64,000 nt of DNA from Agromyces sp. CF514 (GTDB taxonomy: Bacteria > Actinomycetota > Actinomycetes > Actinomycetales > Microbacteriaceae), in the NCBI RefSeq assembly GCF_900113185.1, contig NZ_FOZD01000001.1:1860001-1924000 (forward strand). Direction: 5' to 3'. The position numbers were made by a program, and so were the translations under genes. Positions within the stretch are counted from its first letter, which is position 1. Every line of letters begins with the position of its first letter. Below, in pieces: positions 1-7,551 of this stretch. Below the pieces are notes generated by a model. It ran no database searches. It was given only the letters and a program-made list of their open reading frames with translations, and was not told the origin of the DNA.

Positions 1-191
1 GCGGCGGCCGCCTGCTCGCGGGCGTCGCGTTCCGTCGCCTCGGCCTTCGCCCTCAGCTCGGCCGAACGCCGGCGGTCGGCCTCGATCCTGCCCTGCGCCC
101 GCCGTCGTGACGAGGCCATGACCGCGACGACCACGATGACGACGATGACGACGATCGCGACGACGATCCAGATCCAGATGCTCGTGTCCAT
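1..191 (-). CDS. membrane protein, C-terminal part cut off
   Basis: The reading frame starts with ATG at 191 and runs off the left edge after 63 codons, so only the N-terminus is visible. It begins MDTSIWIWIVV and continues with an uninterrupted Val/Ile membrane helix to about residue 26. A highly charged Arg/Ala/Glu stretch follows (SSRRRAQGRIEADRR and onward) that looks like a cytoplasmic helix or coiled coil. It is therefore probably a single-pass inner-membrane protein with its N-terminus outside. No family can be named. A strong alternation of ATC and GTC codons in the helix makes the DNA locally repetitive. Confidence 0.7.
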   Translation of the reverse strand, partial: MDTSIWIWIVVAIVVIVVIVVVAVMASSRRRAQGRIEADRRRSAELRAKAEATERDAREQAAA

Positions 192-385
192 GATGAGACC
201 AGCCTTTCTCGCGTTCCGGGTCATTCAACCGCCGACCTCGCGGAGGCACCAAGGGGTTGTGGCGCGCCCGCATCTCTGCCATGCACGCGGGCGCGGGTTC
301 GATTCGTGCGATCGCCGGACGTCTCGGGTCGGCGCTGCCGGAGGGCAGCAGCGACCCGGCCGCGAGCGAGCGCGGAGCGACCGAA

Positions 386-784
386 TCAGGCGCGCAGGTC
401 GTCGAGCGTCGCGAGCGGCACGATGCCGTCGGCCGCGCCGACGAGGCGCTCGTCGAACGCGATGAGGGCATCGGCCTGCAGCGAGGCGACCGCGAGGTAT
501 TCGGCGAGCGGGGTGTCGCTCCAGTCGAGGCGCGCGGCGAGCTTCCAGGCCGTCGAGCGGGAGACGCGGTCGCCGAGCAGCCGGATCTTCAGCTCGGCGA
601 GGCGCTCGAGCTGATCGCGTCCGCTCCGTTCGTCGAGCCGCCCCTCGCGCACGTCGCGGTAGAGCAGCGACAGCACGTGCGAGCGCAGCACCGAGGGCGC
701 CACGAGCTGGTGGGCCGGGCTCACGGCGACGCCGTCGCGGATGATCAGCAGCGCGGCATCCGCATCGATCGCATATCGCGTCAT
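386..784 (-). CDS. PIN-domain protein (VapC-like), no visible antitoxin
   Basis: The 132-residue product starts MTRYAIDADAALLII. The Asp at residue 7 or 9 would be the first metal ligand of a PIN nuclease. The C-terminal part, LAEYLAVASLQADALIAFDERL, matches the late PIN motif in which an alternating acidic pattern completes the Mg2+ site. PIN proteins are usually RNases of VapBC toxin-antitoxin pairs. No small antitoxin frame overlaps its start, and the 171 bases upstream are followed by the end of a patatin gene in the same direction. It may be an orphan PIN protein or have a distant partner. The start is supported by a promoter-like box six bases upstream. Confidence 0.75.
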   Translation of the reverse strand: MTRYAIDADAALLIIRDGVAVSPAHQLVAPSVLRSHVLSLLYRDVREGRLDERSGRDQLERLAELKIRLLGDRVSRSTAWKLAARLDWSDTPLAEYLAVASLQADALIAFDERLVGAADGIVPLATLDDLRA

Positions 785-790
785 GCACCC

Positions 791-796
791 ATCGTG
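791..796 (-). promoter_or_regulatory. candidate -10 box (CACGAT), leaderless PIN gene
   Basis: CACGAT read on the minus strand ends six bases before the ATG at 784. It fits the NANNNT form less well than other boxes in this window, but the spacing is the same. Confidence 0.4.
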
Positions 797-955
797 GCAG
801 GCGGGCCGCAGGCGTCAAGCGGCGCAACTCCGGACACGTCGGGCCTCGGCACGCGTGTCGCGGCACGACACGCCGATCGCGGATGCCGCGATCCGGAGTT
901 CGGCAGATGGCAGGCGGCCAGTGCGGGGAACCGGTGCGAGGTCAGGCGATCGAGG

Positions 956-1756
956 TCAGCCGTGCGAGGCGGCCGCGGGCACGGCAGGCGCCAGGGCGCG
1001 GGCGTCGGCGGCGTCGAGTGCGGACGCTGCGGCGCGACGGCCCTCGGCGATGAGGCGTGCGGCGTCGACCATGCGCCACTGCGCCATGCGCTCCATCTCG
1101 GGCTGGATCAGCACGACCGACGGGTCGCTCACGAGGTCGGCGGTGCGGCTGACGGTGCGCATCATGCGCACGTTCTCGAACTTCGCGTGCAGGCGCACCA
1201 CGATCACGCGTTCGGCGCCGATCTCGCGGGTGGCCTCGACGGGCACGTTGTCGACCATGCCGCCGTCGGCGAGCCATGCGCCGTCGCGGCGTACGGGGGA
1301 GAGGAGTCCGGGCACGGCGATCGTCGAGCGGAGCGCCGTGCTCAACGGGCCGCGGTCGATCGTCACCGCCCGACGCGTGCGCAGGTCGGTGGCGACGGCG
1401 CCGAAGCCGCGGGGGAGCTCCTCGATGAGCGGGTCGAAGCCGAGCGCACGGTGGATGCCGACGGTGATCGCGTTCGAGTCGAGCAGGCCGAGTCGGGGCG
1501 CGAACGACCAGTCGGCGATGTCGCGCCACCTGAAATCGAGCACGGCGCGCTCGATCTGCTGCGCGTCGAATCCGGCGGCGTAGGCCGCGGCGACCATGGC
1601 GCCCGAGCTGGTGCCGACCGCGAGACCGGGGCGGATGCCGCGTGCCTCGAGTTCGAGCAGCACGCCCACGTGCGCGGCGCCGAACGCCGCGCCGCCGCTC
1701 AGCGAGAGACCAAGGGTGCGGTCGTCGTTCGAGGTTGCCGCGCCGGGGGTCTGCAT
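956..1756 (-). CDS. patatin-like phospholipase
   Basis: The 266-residue protein has the patatin hallmarks. A glycine-rich oxyanion loop SGGAAFGAAHVG lies near residues 20-31, the nucleophile elbow GTSSG places the catalytic serine at about residue 50, and the DGG motif at about 164-166 supplies the aspartate of the Ser-Asp dyad. Such enzymes hydrolyse acyl esters of phospholipids or other lipids and usually act in the cytoplasm or at the membrane; no signal peptide or membrane helix is visible. It is short, a bare patatin domain like bacterial RssA-type proteins. The substrate cannot be read from the sequence. The start at 1756 is backed by a -10 box six bases upstream. Confidence 0.9.
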   Translation of the reverse strand: MQTPGAATSNDDRTLGLSLSGGAAFGAAHVGVLLELEARGIRPGLAVGTSSGAMVAAAYAAGFDAQQIERAVLDFRWRDIADWSFAPRLGLLDSNAITVGIHRALGFDPLIEELPRGFGAVATDLRTRRAVTIDRGPLSTALRSTIAVPGLLSPVRRDGAWLADGGMVDNVPVEATREIGAERVIVVRLHAKFENVRMMRTVSRTADLVSDPSVVLIQPEMERMAQWRMVDAARLIAEGRRAAASALDAADARALAPAVPAAASHG

Positions 1757-1762
1757 GCTCGC

Positions 1763-1768
1763 ACGCTA
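1763..1768 (-). promoter_or_regulatory. -10 box TAGCGT, leaderless patatin gene
   Basis: TAGCGT on the minus strand is separated from the ATG at 1756 by six bases, so transcription would start at or next to the start codon. Confidence 0.55.
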
Positions 1769-1885
1769 GCGCGCGCGGATTCGGTCTCTCTGTGCGGCCG
1801 CGGTGAGAACGCTGTGAGCGTTTCGCCGGGCTGCGATCGACGGAATCAGGTCACCGGCTGCGCGGCGTGGCGGCGGCGCGGCGTG

Positions 1886-1937
1886 GCGCCCGCGGCCTGC
1901 GCCCGCGGCCTGCGCCCGCGGCATGCGCCCGCGGCAC
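1886..1937. repeat. four tandem 13-base GC repeats
   Basis: The unit GCGCCCGCGGCCT occurs four times head to tail (1886, 1899, 1912, 1925), the last two copies with changes in the final two bases. It sits between the end of the LysR-like gene and the patatin promoter and is not in a gene. The rest of the 1757-1945 gap holds the patatin promoter and nothing else recognised. Confidence 0.85.
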
Positions 1938-1945
1938 GCGTCGCC

Positions 1946-2296
1946 TCAGCGCCCCTGGCGCTTCTTGTAGGGCTTGGGCTGGCCCTTCACGATGGGCGCG
2001 CGGCCCTTGCCCTTCGACGCCTTGGCCTTGCCTCCTGCGGCCACTGCAGGCGTCGTCGTCGGCGTCGGAGCCTCGGCGATGCGCCGATGCGCTTCATCGA
2101 GCAGCAGCGCACCGGCCTCGGTCAGCCCCCAGCCCGACTTGGCGCGCGTGAAGAGCGGCTGTCCGGTCTCCTCTTCGAGCGTGTCGATGGCCGAGTACAG
2201 CGACGCGAGCGGGATGCCGGTGGCATCGGCGGCACGCGGCACGTGCAGGTCGGCATCGACGATGGCGACGAACCGCTGCAGGTGCACGAGCTTCAC
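1946..2296 (-). CDS. small LysR-like winged-helix protein
   Basis: The product is 116 residues from a GTG start at 2296, preceded by GAAAGG at a normal ribosome-binding distance. Residues 1-60 (KLVHLQRFVAIVDADL, then LASLYSAIDTLEEETG and LFTRAKSGWGLTEAG) match the helix-turn-helix domain of LysR regulators. The effector domain is absent. Instead the protein ends in a Lys/Gly/Pro-rich basic tail (KAKASKGKGRAP, PKPYKKRQGR) that could bind nucleic acid. This is either a minimal DNA-binding protein or a family derived from LysR. The longer upstream open frame overlaps the sigma factor promoter and is not used. Confidence 0.75.
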   Translation of the reverse strand: MKLVHLQRFVAIVDADLHVPRAADATGIPLASLYSAIDTLEEETGQPLFTRAKSGWGLTEAGALLLDEAHRRIAEAPTPTTTPAVAAGGKAKASKGKGRAPIVKGQPKPYKKRQGR

Positions 2297-2405
2297 GAGG
2301 GGCCTTTCGTCGTTCGGACGTCGCGACGCGCGGGTCCGTTCCACCCCCAGACTATGCGGAACGGCATCTCGTCGGCGCGCCGTGCAAGATCCGCGGCCCT
2401 CGCGA

Positions 2406-2411
2406 CACAAT
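2406..2411 (+). promoter_or_regulatory. candidate -10 box (CACAAT) of sigma gene
   Basis: CACAAT ends six bases before the GTG at 2418. This spacing is shared by other likely leaderless genes here and supports the GTG start. Confidence 0.45.
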
Positions 2412-2417
2412 CTGTTC

Positions 2418-3008
2418 GTGACGACCGCCAGCACCGACGCCGACGCCGCCGAGACGACCCGGGAGGCCGCGATGCCCGACACCGCGCAGCCCGCGCCGCC
2501 CGACCCGACGCCGGGGGCCGGCGACCTCGCGTGGTTCACCGAGGTCGCCCGCGAGCACTCGACCGCGCTCGTGAGGTACTTCGCGCGTCGAGGTCCGCGC
2601 CAGGACGCCGAGGACCTCGCTGCAGAGGTGTTCGCCACGGCCTGGCGCCGTCGCGACGACGTGCCGCGCGAGGCCGTGCTGCCGTGGCTGTACCGCACGG
2701 CCGGCTTCACGCTCGCGAACCACCGCCGCAAGCACGTCGACCTGCCCGTCGACGAGGTGCCCGAGACCGGTTCGGCCCGTGTCGCCGAGGACCCCGAGCT
2801 GAGCGCGCTGTTCGACGCCGAGCTGCGCGGCGCGCTCGAGAGCGTCGGAGAGCGCGACCGGCGCATCCTGCTGCTGCACGCCTGGGAGGGGCTCGACGGC
2901 GAAGAGCTCGCCGCCGTGCTCGAGATCTCCAGATCAGGGGCGGATGCCGCGCTGTCGCGAGCCCGCAAGCGCCTGCGAGAGGCCTGGGGCGAGCGACTGT
3001 CGTTCTAG
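2418..3008 (+). CDS. ECF-type RNA polymerase sigma factor
   Basis: The 196-residue protein has two sigma domains. Region 2 spans about residues 38-95 (LVRYFARRGPRQDAEDLAAE, then AVLPWLYRTAGFTLANHRR). Region 4 spans about 140-190 (RDRRILLLHAWEGL with the helix-turn-helix ISRSGADAALSRARKRLREAW). It would direct RNA polymerase to a small regulon. The GTG at 2418 has no Shine-Dalgarno sequence but has a -10-like box six bases upstream. An internal ATG at 2472 follows GGGAGG and is a credible alternative start, giving 178 residues. The next gene on the same strand encodes a membrane protein that may control it. Confidence 0.88.
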   Translation: MTTASTDADAAETTREAAMPDTAQPAPPDPTPGAGDLAWFTEVAREHSTALVRYFARRGPRQDAEDLAAEVFATAWRRRDDVPREAVLPWLYRTAGFTLANHRRKHVDLPVDEVPETGSARVAEDPELSALFDAELRGALESVGERDRRILLLHAWEGLDGEELAAVLEISRSGADAALSRARKRLREAWGERLSF

Positions 3009-3152
3009 CGGCTCCCGGAGGTCCGGGCGGCCGATCGTGCCGCCGTGCAAGGCCGGGGCCGCCGACGACATATGCCTAGGTGAAGGCGGATTCTGGCGCA
3101 GTCCGGGTTGCACGCCACAGGTTTCGACACCGCACATCGGAGGGTGATCCAG

Positions 3153-4577
3153 ATGAACGACGACCACGAACTCGACCCCGAGGCGCGGCTGCGCGCCGCA
3201 GACCCGGCCGCCGGCGTCGAGCCAGGCGCGGGCTTCGTCGACGGGGTGGTCGCCTCCGCGGCGGCGGACGCCCGGCAGGCGGACGCGTCGGCCTCCGACG
3301 CGCCCGAGGCGCCTGCCGCGCCCGTCGCCGACCTGGGAGCCGAGCGTGCCCGCAGGCGCCCGTGGTGGATCCCGGCAGCGGCGGTCGCGGCCTCCCTCGT
3401 CGTGTTCGGCGGGGCGGGCTACGCGGTCGGCGCGGCGAGCGGCGGTTCGTCGAACCTCGCGGGCGGTGCGGCCCCCGCGATCTCGCTGCAGGGCATGAAC
3501 GGCGGCATGGCGGGCGGGGCCCAGCCCGAACAGGCCGCCTCGGGCGCCGACTCGGCGATCGGCCAGTCGCAGAAGATGGCAGCCGGGGGAGCGGCCGACT
3601 CGATGATGTACCCGTACGGCTCGGGCCGGAACGTGTTCAGCGCGTCGGGCCTGTCGACCGAGTCGGGCAGCGCAGCGGGCTACGGCTACGACGCACGTTC
3701 GGCATCGAATGCCGAGACGGTCGCGACCCTCGCCGCGGCGCTCGGCGTCGAGGGCACCCCCGAGCTCAAGGACGGCTCGTGGGTCGTCGGCCCGCAGGAC
3801 GGCACCGCGGCGAGCCTCACCGTCGGGCTCGACGGAACGCTGAGCTTCTCGTTCTACGACCCGACCCTCGACCCGTGGTCGTGCCCGGCCACGGGCGACG
3901 GCAGCTCCGACGGCGCCGACGCCGTCGACCCGAAGACCGACCCGAGCATCGAGCCCGGCATCGTCGAGCCCTGCCAGCCGACCGGATCCGCGCCGAGCGA
4001 GGCCACCGCGATCGACGCACTGCGCGGGATCATCACGGCGACCGGCCGTGACGCGGACGCGTTCGAGTACACGTCGGAGACGTGGGAGGGCTCGGTCACC
4101 CGCACGGCGCAGGCCTACCCGGTGATCGACGGCCAGCGCCTCGACCAGGGCTGGACCGCCGAGGTCTCCGAGGAAGGGCTGCTGAGCGCGTACGGAGCGC
4201 TCGCGGAGATCGTGCCGCTCGGCGACTACGAGGTCGTCAGCGAGCAGCAGGCGTTCGAGCGCCTCTCCGACCCCCGGTTCGGAGCGCAGATGACGGCCCT
4301 GCCGATCGCGTATCGCGAGGGCGACGTCGCCGCGACGTCGACCGAGTGGGTGCCGCCGACCGAGCCGCCCGCGGCGCCGACATCCGGAACCGTCGTCTCG
4401 TGGCCCGTCAACGAGGTCGAGATCGTGAGCGCACGTCTCGGCCTCGCGAGCCAGTGGCAGCCCGACGGCAGCGTGCTCGTCGTGCCCGCGTACGAGCTGA
4501 CGGATGCCGGCGGCGGCACGTGGTCGGTCATCGCGGTCGCCGACTCGATGCTCGACTTCTCGAACACCGCGGAGTGA
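3153..4577 (+). CDS. single-pass membrane protein, possible sigma-factor partner
   Basis: The 474-residue protein starts MNDDHELDPEARLRAA; GGAGG lies nine bases upstream of the ATG. A 70-residue acidic cytoplasmic N-terminus is followed by one membrane helix (WWIPAAAVAASLVVFGG) and a large Gly/Ser/Ala-rich outer part. Its position behind an ECF sigma gene and this topology resemble anti-sigma factors. However, no zinc-binding anti-sigma motif (HxxxCxxC) is present, so that role is inference from context. The extracellular part contains the segment CPATGDGSSDG and no recognised enzyme domain. Confidence 0.75.
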   Translation: MNDDHELDPEARLRAADPAAGVEPGAGFVDGVVASAAADARQADASASDAPEAPAAPVADLGAERARRRPWWIPAAAVAASLVVFGGAGYAVGAASGGSSNLAGGAAPAISLQGMNGGMAGGAQPEQAASGADSAIGQSQKMAAGGAADSMMYPYGSGRNVFSASGLSTESGSAAGYGYDARSASNAETVATLAAALGVEGTPELKDGSWVVGPQDGTAASLTVGLDGTLSFSFYDPTLDPWSCPATGDGSSDGADAVDPKTDPSIEPGIVEPCQPTGSAPSEATAIDALRGIITATGRDADAFEYTSETWEGSVTRTAQAYPVIDGQRLDQGWTAEVSEEGLLSAYGALAEIVPLGDYEVVSEQQAFERLSDPRFGAQMTALPIAYREGDVAATSTEWVPPTEPPAAPTSGTVVSWPVNEVEIVSARLGLASQWQPDGSVLVVPAYELTDAGGGTWSVIAVADSMLDFSNTAE

Positions 4578-4648
4578 CCCGGGGGGCCGGGAGCCTCCCG
4601 GCCCGATCCGGGTGCGGGCCGGCGGGGAGCACGGCCCGCGTTGGGATC

Positions 4649-5227
4649 TCAGATGCCCGCGGCCGTCTCGTCGCGCAGGCGGGGCTCGGCTCGGAACTCC
4701 GGGCGGAGCCCCGCCTTGTCGGCGTAGAAGGCGCGGATCGCGTCCATGTCGGCCGCGACGTCGCCCGTCAGGTCGATGGTCGGGCCGAGTCCGGCCGTCA
4801 TCGTGGTGCGGTCGACGTAGCCGAGCGTGACGGGCATGCCGGTCTCACGTGCGATGCGGTAGAAGCCCGACTTCCAGTAGCCGCTGTTGCTCCGGGTGCC
4901 GTCGGGCGTCACGACGAGGCCGAACACCTCCCCGTCGCGGATGCGCTCGACGACCTCGCCGACGACGCGGCTCGGGTCGTCGCGGTCGACCGGGATGCCG
5001 CCCAGTGCGCGCATGATCGGACCGCGCCAGCCCGCGAACAGGCTCTTCTTGCCGAGCCAGCGGAAGTCGATGCCGAGCCGCCAGGCGATGCCCAGCATGA
5101 GCACGAAGTCCCAGTTCGAGGTGTGCGGCGCGCCGATCAGCACGGTGGGGCGGTCGGGCGCGGGCTCGCTGGTGAACTGCCACCGGCTGCAGGCCCAGTA
5201 CACGCTGGAGGCGAGTCGTCGGAGCAT
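4649..5227 (-). CDS. PlsC-like 1-acyl-glycerol-3-phosphate acyltransferase
   Basis: The 192-residue protein shows the acyltransferase motifs in order. APHTSNWDF near residue 33 is a variant of the HX4D block, with the histidine and aspartate six residues apart. FRWLGKKSLF and GGIPVDRDDPS are blocks II and III, and VVTPDGTRS stands where PEGTRS is usual. The family transfers acyl chains to lysophosphatidate or related acceptors at the membrane. The H-x-S-N-W-D form and T-P-D-G-T are typical of the glycerol-acyltransferase-like subgroup rather than classical PlsC, so the acceptor is uncertain. The ATG at 5227 is chosen because a TACGGT box lies six bases upstream; longer frames overlap the divergent gene. 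Confidence 0.88.
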   Translation of the reverse strand: MLRRLASSVYWACSRWQFTSEPAPDRPTVLIGAPHTSNWDFVLMLGIAWRLGIDFRWLGKKSLFAGWRGPIMRALGGIPVDRDDPSRVVGEVVERIRDGEVFGLVVTPDGTRSNSGYWKSGFYRIARETGMPVTLGYVDRTTMTAGLGPTIDLTGDVAADMDAIRAFYADKAGLRPEFRAEPRLRDETAAGI

Positions 5228-5233
5228 CCGGCA

Positions 5234-5239
5234 ACCGTA
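5234..5239 (-). promoter_or_regulatory. -10 box TACGGT, leaderless acyltransferase gene
   Basis: TACGGT lies six bases before the ATG at 5227 on the minus strand. It faces the divergent TAGGGT box at 5272 within a 57-base intergenic space. Confidence 0.55.
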
Positions 5240-5271
5240 TGCGGTCGCATATGACCGTCGCGGCATGTGGG

Positions 5272-5277
5272 TAGGGT
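5272..5277 (+). promoter_or_regulatory. -10 box TAGGGT, leaderless NIPSNAP gene
   Basis: TAGGGT ends seven bases before the ATG at 5285. Confidence 0.55.
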
Positions 5278-5284
5278 TTCGAGC

Positions 5285-5599
5285 ATGGACAACCCCGTCA
5301 CCGTGCACCTGCGCTATGAGATCGATGCCGACAGGCTCGCGGAGTTCCGCGAGTACGGGCAGCGCTGGATCCGCCTCGTGAACCGCCTCGGCGGCACCCA
5401 TCACGGCTATTTCCTGCCGAGCGAGGGCGACAGCGACGAGGCGTTCGCGCTCTTCACGTTCCCCTCGCTCGCCGCCTACGAGCAGTACCGCCTCGCCGCC
5501 CAGACCGATGCGGAATGCATCGAGGCGTACCGGTTCGCCGTCGAGACGAAGTGCATCCGCCGGTACGAGCGCCGGTTCCTCGCGCCGGTGTTCGCGTGA
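5285..5599 (+). CDS. NIPSNAP family protein
   Basis: The 104-residue protein (VTVHLRYEIDADRLAEFREYG at the start, FALFTFPSLAAYEQYR in the middle) has the ferredoxin-like fold pattern of NIPSNAP/dimeric alpha-beta barrel proteins. Its length fits a single domain. The biochemical role of bacterial NIPSNAP proteins is not settled. The stop codon overlaps the GTG start of the next gene by three bases (GTGA), so the two are probably co-translated. Confidence 0.85.
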   Translation: MDNPVTVHLRYEIDADRLAEFREYGQRWIRLVNRLGGTHHGYFLPSEGDSDEAFALFTFPSLAAYEQYRLAAQTDAECIEAYRFAVETKCIRRYERRFLAPVFA

Positions 5600-6411
5600 C
5601 GGTCGGTGCGAGCGGCGCGACGGCCGACCGCTCGAGACTGCTGCGCGCCTACGACGACCAGCTTCGAACGGATGCGGAGACGCCGAGTGCGATCACGGTC
5701 GAACGCCTCGGGCCGCTGCGGCTCGTGACCTTCGCGGGCGGCCGCGGGTTCGTCACGTACCGCGACCTCGGAGGGGCGGATGCCGCGGGCATCGCCGAAC
5801 TCGTCGCCGGCGCCGTCGCATACTACGAGGCCGCACCCGACATCACCCGATTCGAGTGGAAGACGCGCGGCCACGACCTCGCACCCGGCCTGCACGAGGC
5901 GCTGCTCGCGCACGGCCTGGCGGCCGACGAGCCCGAGTCGATCATGATCGGCGATGCCGCCGCCCTGATCGCCGACGTGCCGCTACCCGCCGGCGTGACC
6001 GTGCGACGCGTCACCGGCGAGCCCGACGTGCGCCGGATGAGCGCCATGCAGGACGAGGCGTTCGGCGACCCCGTCTCGGAGCACATGGCCGACGCGATCC
6101 TCCGACGGCTCGCGCTCGACGACGGCATGGAGCTCTGGGTCGCCGAGACCGCCGACGGCGAGATCGTGAGCGCCGGGCGCCTCGAGCCCGTCGCCGGCAC
6201 CGACTTCGCCGGAATCTGGGGCGGCGCCACGCTCGAGCCCTGGCGGGGCAGGGGCATCTACCGCGCGCTCACCGCGGCGCGGGCACGTTCGGCTGTCGCG
6301 CTCGGCAAGACGCTGATCCACAGCGACTCGACGGCGTTCTCGCGCCCGATCCTCGAACGTTCCGGACTCGTCAAGGTCTCGACGACGACGCCCTACCTCT
6401 GGCGGCGGTGA
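5596..6411 (+). CDS. GNAT-family N-acetyltransferase
   Basis: The 271-residue protein carries a GNAT domain in its C-terminal half. The acetyl-CoA loop is seen as GATLEPWRGRGIYRALTAARARSA (R/Q-G-x-G-I/Y type) and the domain ends with an AFSRPILERSGLVKV strand. The N-terminal 120 residues are a second, diverged segment, so this may be a double-GNAT protein with only the second site intact. The substrate is unknown. It begins with GTG overlapping the stop of the NIPSNAP gene. Confidence 0.85.
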   Translation: MTVGASGATADRSRLLRAYDDQLRTDAETPSAITVERLGPLRLVTFAGGRGFVTYRDLGGADAAGIAELVAGAVAYYEAAPDITRFEWKTRGHDLAPGLHEALLAHGLAADEPESIMIGDAAALIADVPLPAGVTVRRVTGEPDVRRMSAMQDEAFGDPVSEHMADAILRRLALDDGMELWVAETADGEIVSAGRLEPVAGTDFAGIWGGATLEPWRGRGIYRALTAARARSAVALGKTLIHSDSTAFSRPILERSGLVKVSTTTPYLWRR

Positions 6412-6468
6412 GCCGTCCCAGGCGGGCGCCTTCCGAAGCCGGCCCTCGCCCGTGTCGGACGCCGTCGC

Positions 6469-6474
6469 GATAAT
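6469..6474 (+). promoter_or_regulatory. -10 box GATAAT, leaderless hydrolase-LuxR gene
   Basis: GATAAT is followed by six bases and then the GTG at 6481. Confidence 0.5.
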
Positions 6475-6480
6475 GGAGCC

Positions 6481-7497
6481 GTGCAGCAGCACATCGACCG
6501 CCTCACGATGGCCGACGGCACCGACCTGGCGTATGCGACCGTCGGCACGGGCCGCCCGCTGGTGTACGTGGGCGGATGGCTCGGACACCTGCTGCTGAGT
6601 TGGGAGCTGCCCGAGGAGCGCGCGTTCCTCGAGAGCCTCGCCGAGGGCGGTCGTCTCGTGAGGTACGACCGCGCCGGATGCGGTCTCTCGGGCCCGGCGG
6701 CGGGGCCGCCGTCGATGGAGTCCGAGCTCGAGCAGCTCTCCGCCGTCGTCGACACGCTCGGATCCGAGCCGTTCGATCTCATGGGCACCTCGATGGGCGC
6801 CCTGGTCGCCGCCGCCTGGGCCGCGGCGCATCCTGGATCCGTCCGGCGTCTCGTGCTCTACGGCGGTTGGGCGAGCGGCGCAGAGGTCTCACCGCCCGCC
6901 GTGCAGGCGCACCTGCTCGGCCTGATCGACGCCCACTGGGGGCTCGCCTCCGACGTGCTCACCGACATCTTCGCGCCCGATGCGCCGGCGGCGTCGCGCG
7001 AGCGGTTCGCCGGGTACCAGCGCGCGAGTTCCGACGCCGCCACCGCACGGGGGCTGCTCGCGATGAGCTACGGGCTCGACGTCGCCGACCTGCTCGCAGA
7101 CGTCCGGGCGCCGACGCTCGTGCTGCACCGGCGACACGACCGGGCCGCACCCGTGGCCCAGGCCGAGGCGCTCGCCCGAGGCATCCCCGGGTCTCGGCTC
7201 GTCGTGCTGCCCGGGCGCTCGCACCTGCCCTACGAGGGCGATGCGGCGAGCGTCGTCGCGCCGATCCGACGCTTCCTGGGCCTGCGGGCTTCGCGTCGGG
7301 CGGGCCGGGTGCTCACGGCACGGCAGGTCGAGGTGGCGGCGCTCGTCAGCGAGGGCCTGACGAACCGGGAGATCGCGAACCGCCTGGGCATCGACGAGCG
7401 CTCGGCCGAGGGCCACGTCGAGCGCATCCTGCTCAGGCTCGGATTCCACTCCAGGGCTCAGATCGCCACGTGGTTCACGGCTCGGGCCGAACGCTGA
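6481..7497 (+). CDS. alpha/beta hydrolase fused to LuxR-type DNA-binding domain
   Basis: Residues 1-270 form an alpha/beta hydrolase fold. The nucleophile elbow GTSMGA sits near residue 102, the acid is in VLHRRHDRAAP, and the histidine is in LPGRSHLPYEGD. Residues 275-338 are a LuxR/FixJ helix-turn-helix domain (LTARQVEVAALVSEGLTNRE, then IANRLGIDERSAEGHVERIL). The catalytic serine looks intact, so the hydrolase part may be an active enzyme or a ligand sensor. The fusion suggests a regulator that responds to, or destroys, a small ester- or lactone-like molecule. The ligand and targets cannot be deduced. The gene stands alone with its own promoter. Confidence 0.88.
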   Translation: MQQHIDRLTMADGTDLAYATVGTGRPLVYVGGWLGHLLLSWELPEERAFLESLAEGGRLVRYDRAGCGLSGPAAGPPSMESELEQLSAVVDTLGSEPFDLMGTSMGALVAAAWAAAHPGSVRRLVLYGGWASGAEVSPPAVQAHLLGLIDAHWGLASDVLTDIFAPDAPAASRERFAGYQRASSDAATARGLLAMSYGLDVADLLADVRAPTLVLHRRHDRAAPVAQAEALARGIPGSRLVVLPGRSHLPYEGDAASVVAPIRRFLGLRASRRAGRVLTARQVEVAALVSEGLTNREIANRLGIDERSAEGHVERILLRLGFHSRAQIATWFTARAER

Positions 7498-7551
7498 ACT
7501 GGGGTGGTTCCACGCCTGCGCGCGTCGAGGCGGCCCGGCGACCATGAGGGC

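Noticed and set aside
263..311. tRNA-like T arm (GGTTCGATTC) next to a GC hairpin
   Set aside because: The acceptor arms do not pair and no proper anticodon arm can be placed. The 9-bp stem 263-271/287-295 may be only a terminator for the PIN gene.
257..3079. Long open frame on the plus strand across the PIN, patatin and LysR-like genes
   Set aside because: Composition is typical of antisense reading in very GC-rich DNA (Arg/Ala/Gly-rich, no domain), and the opposite strand encodes recognised proteins.
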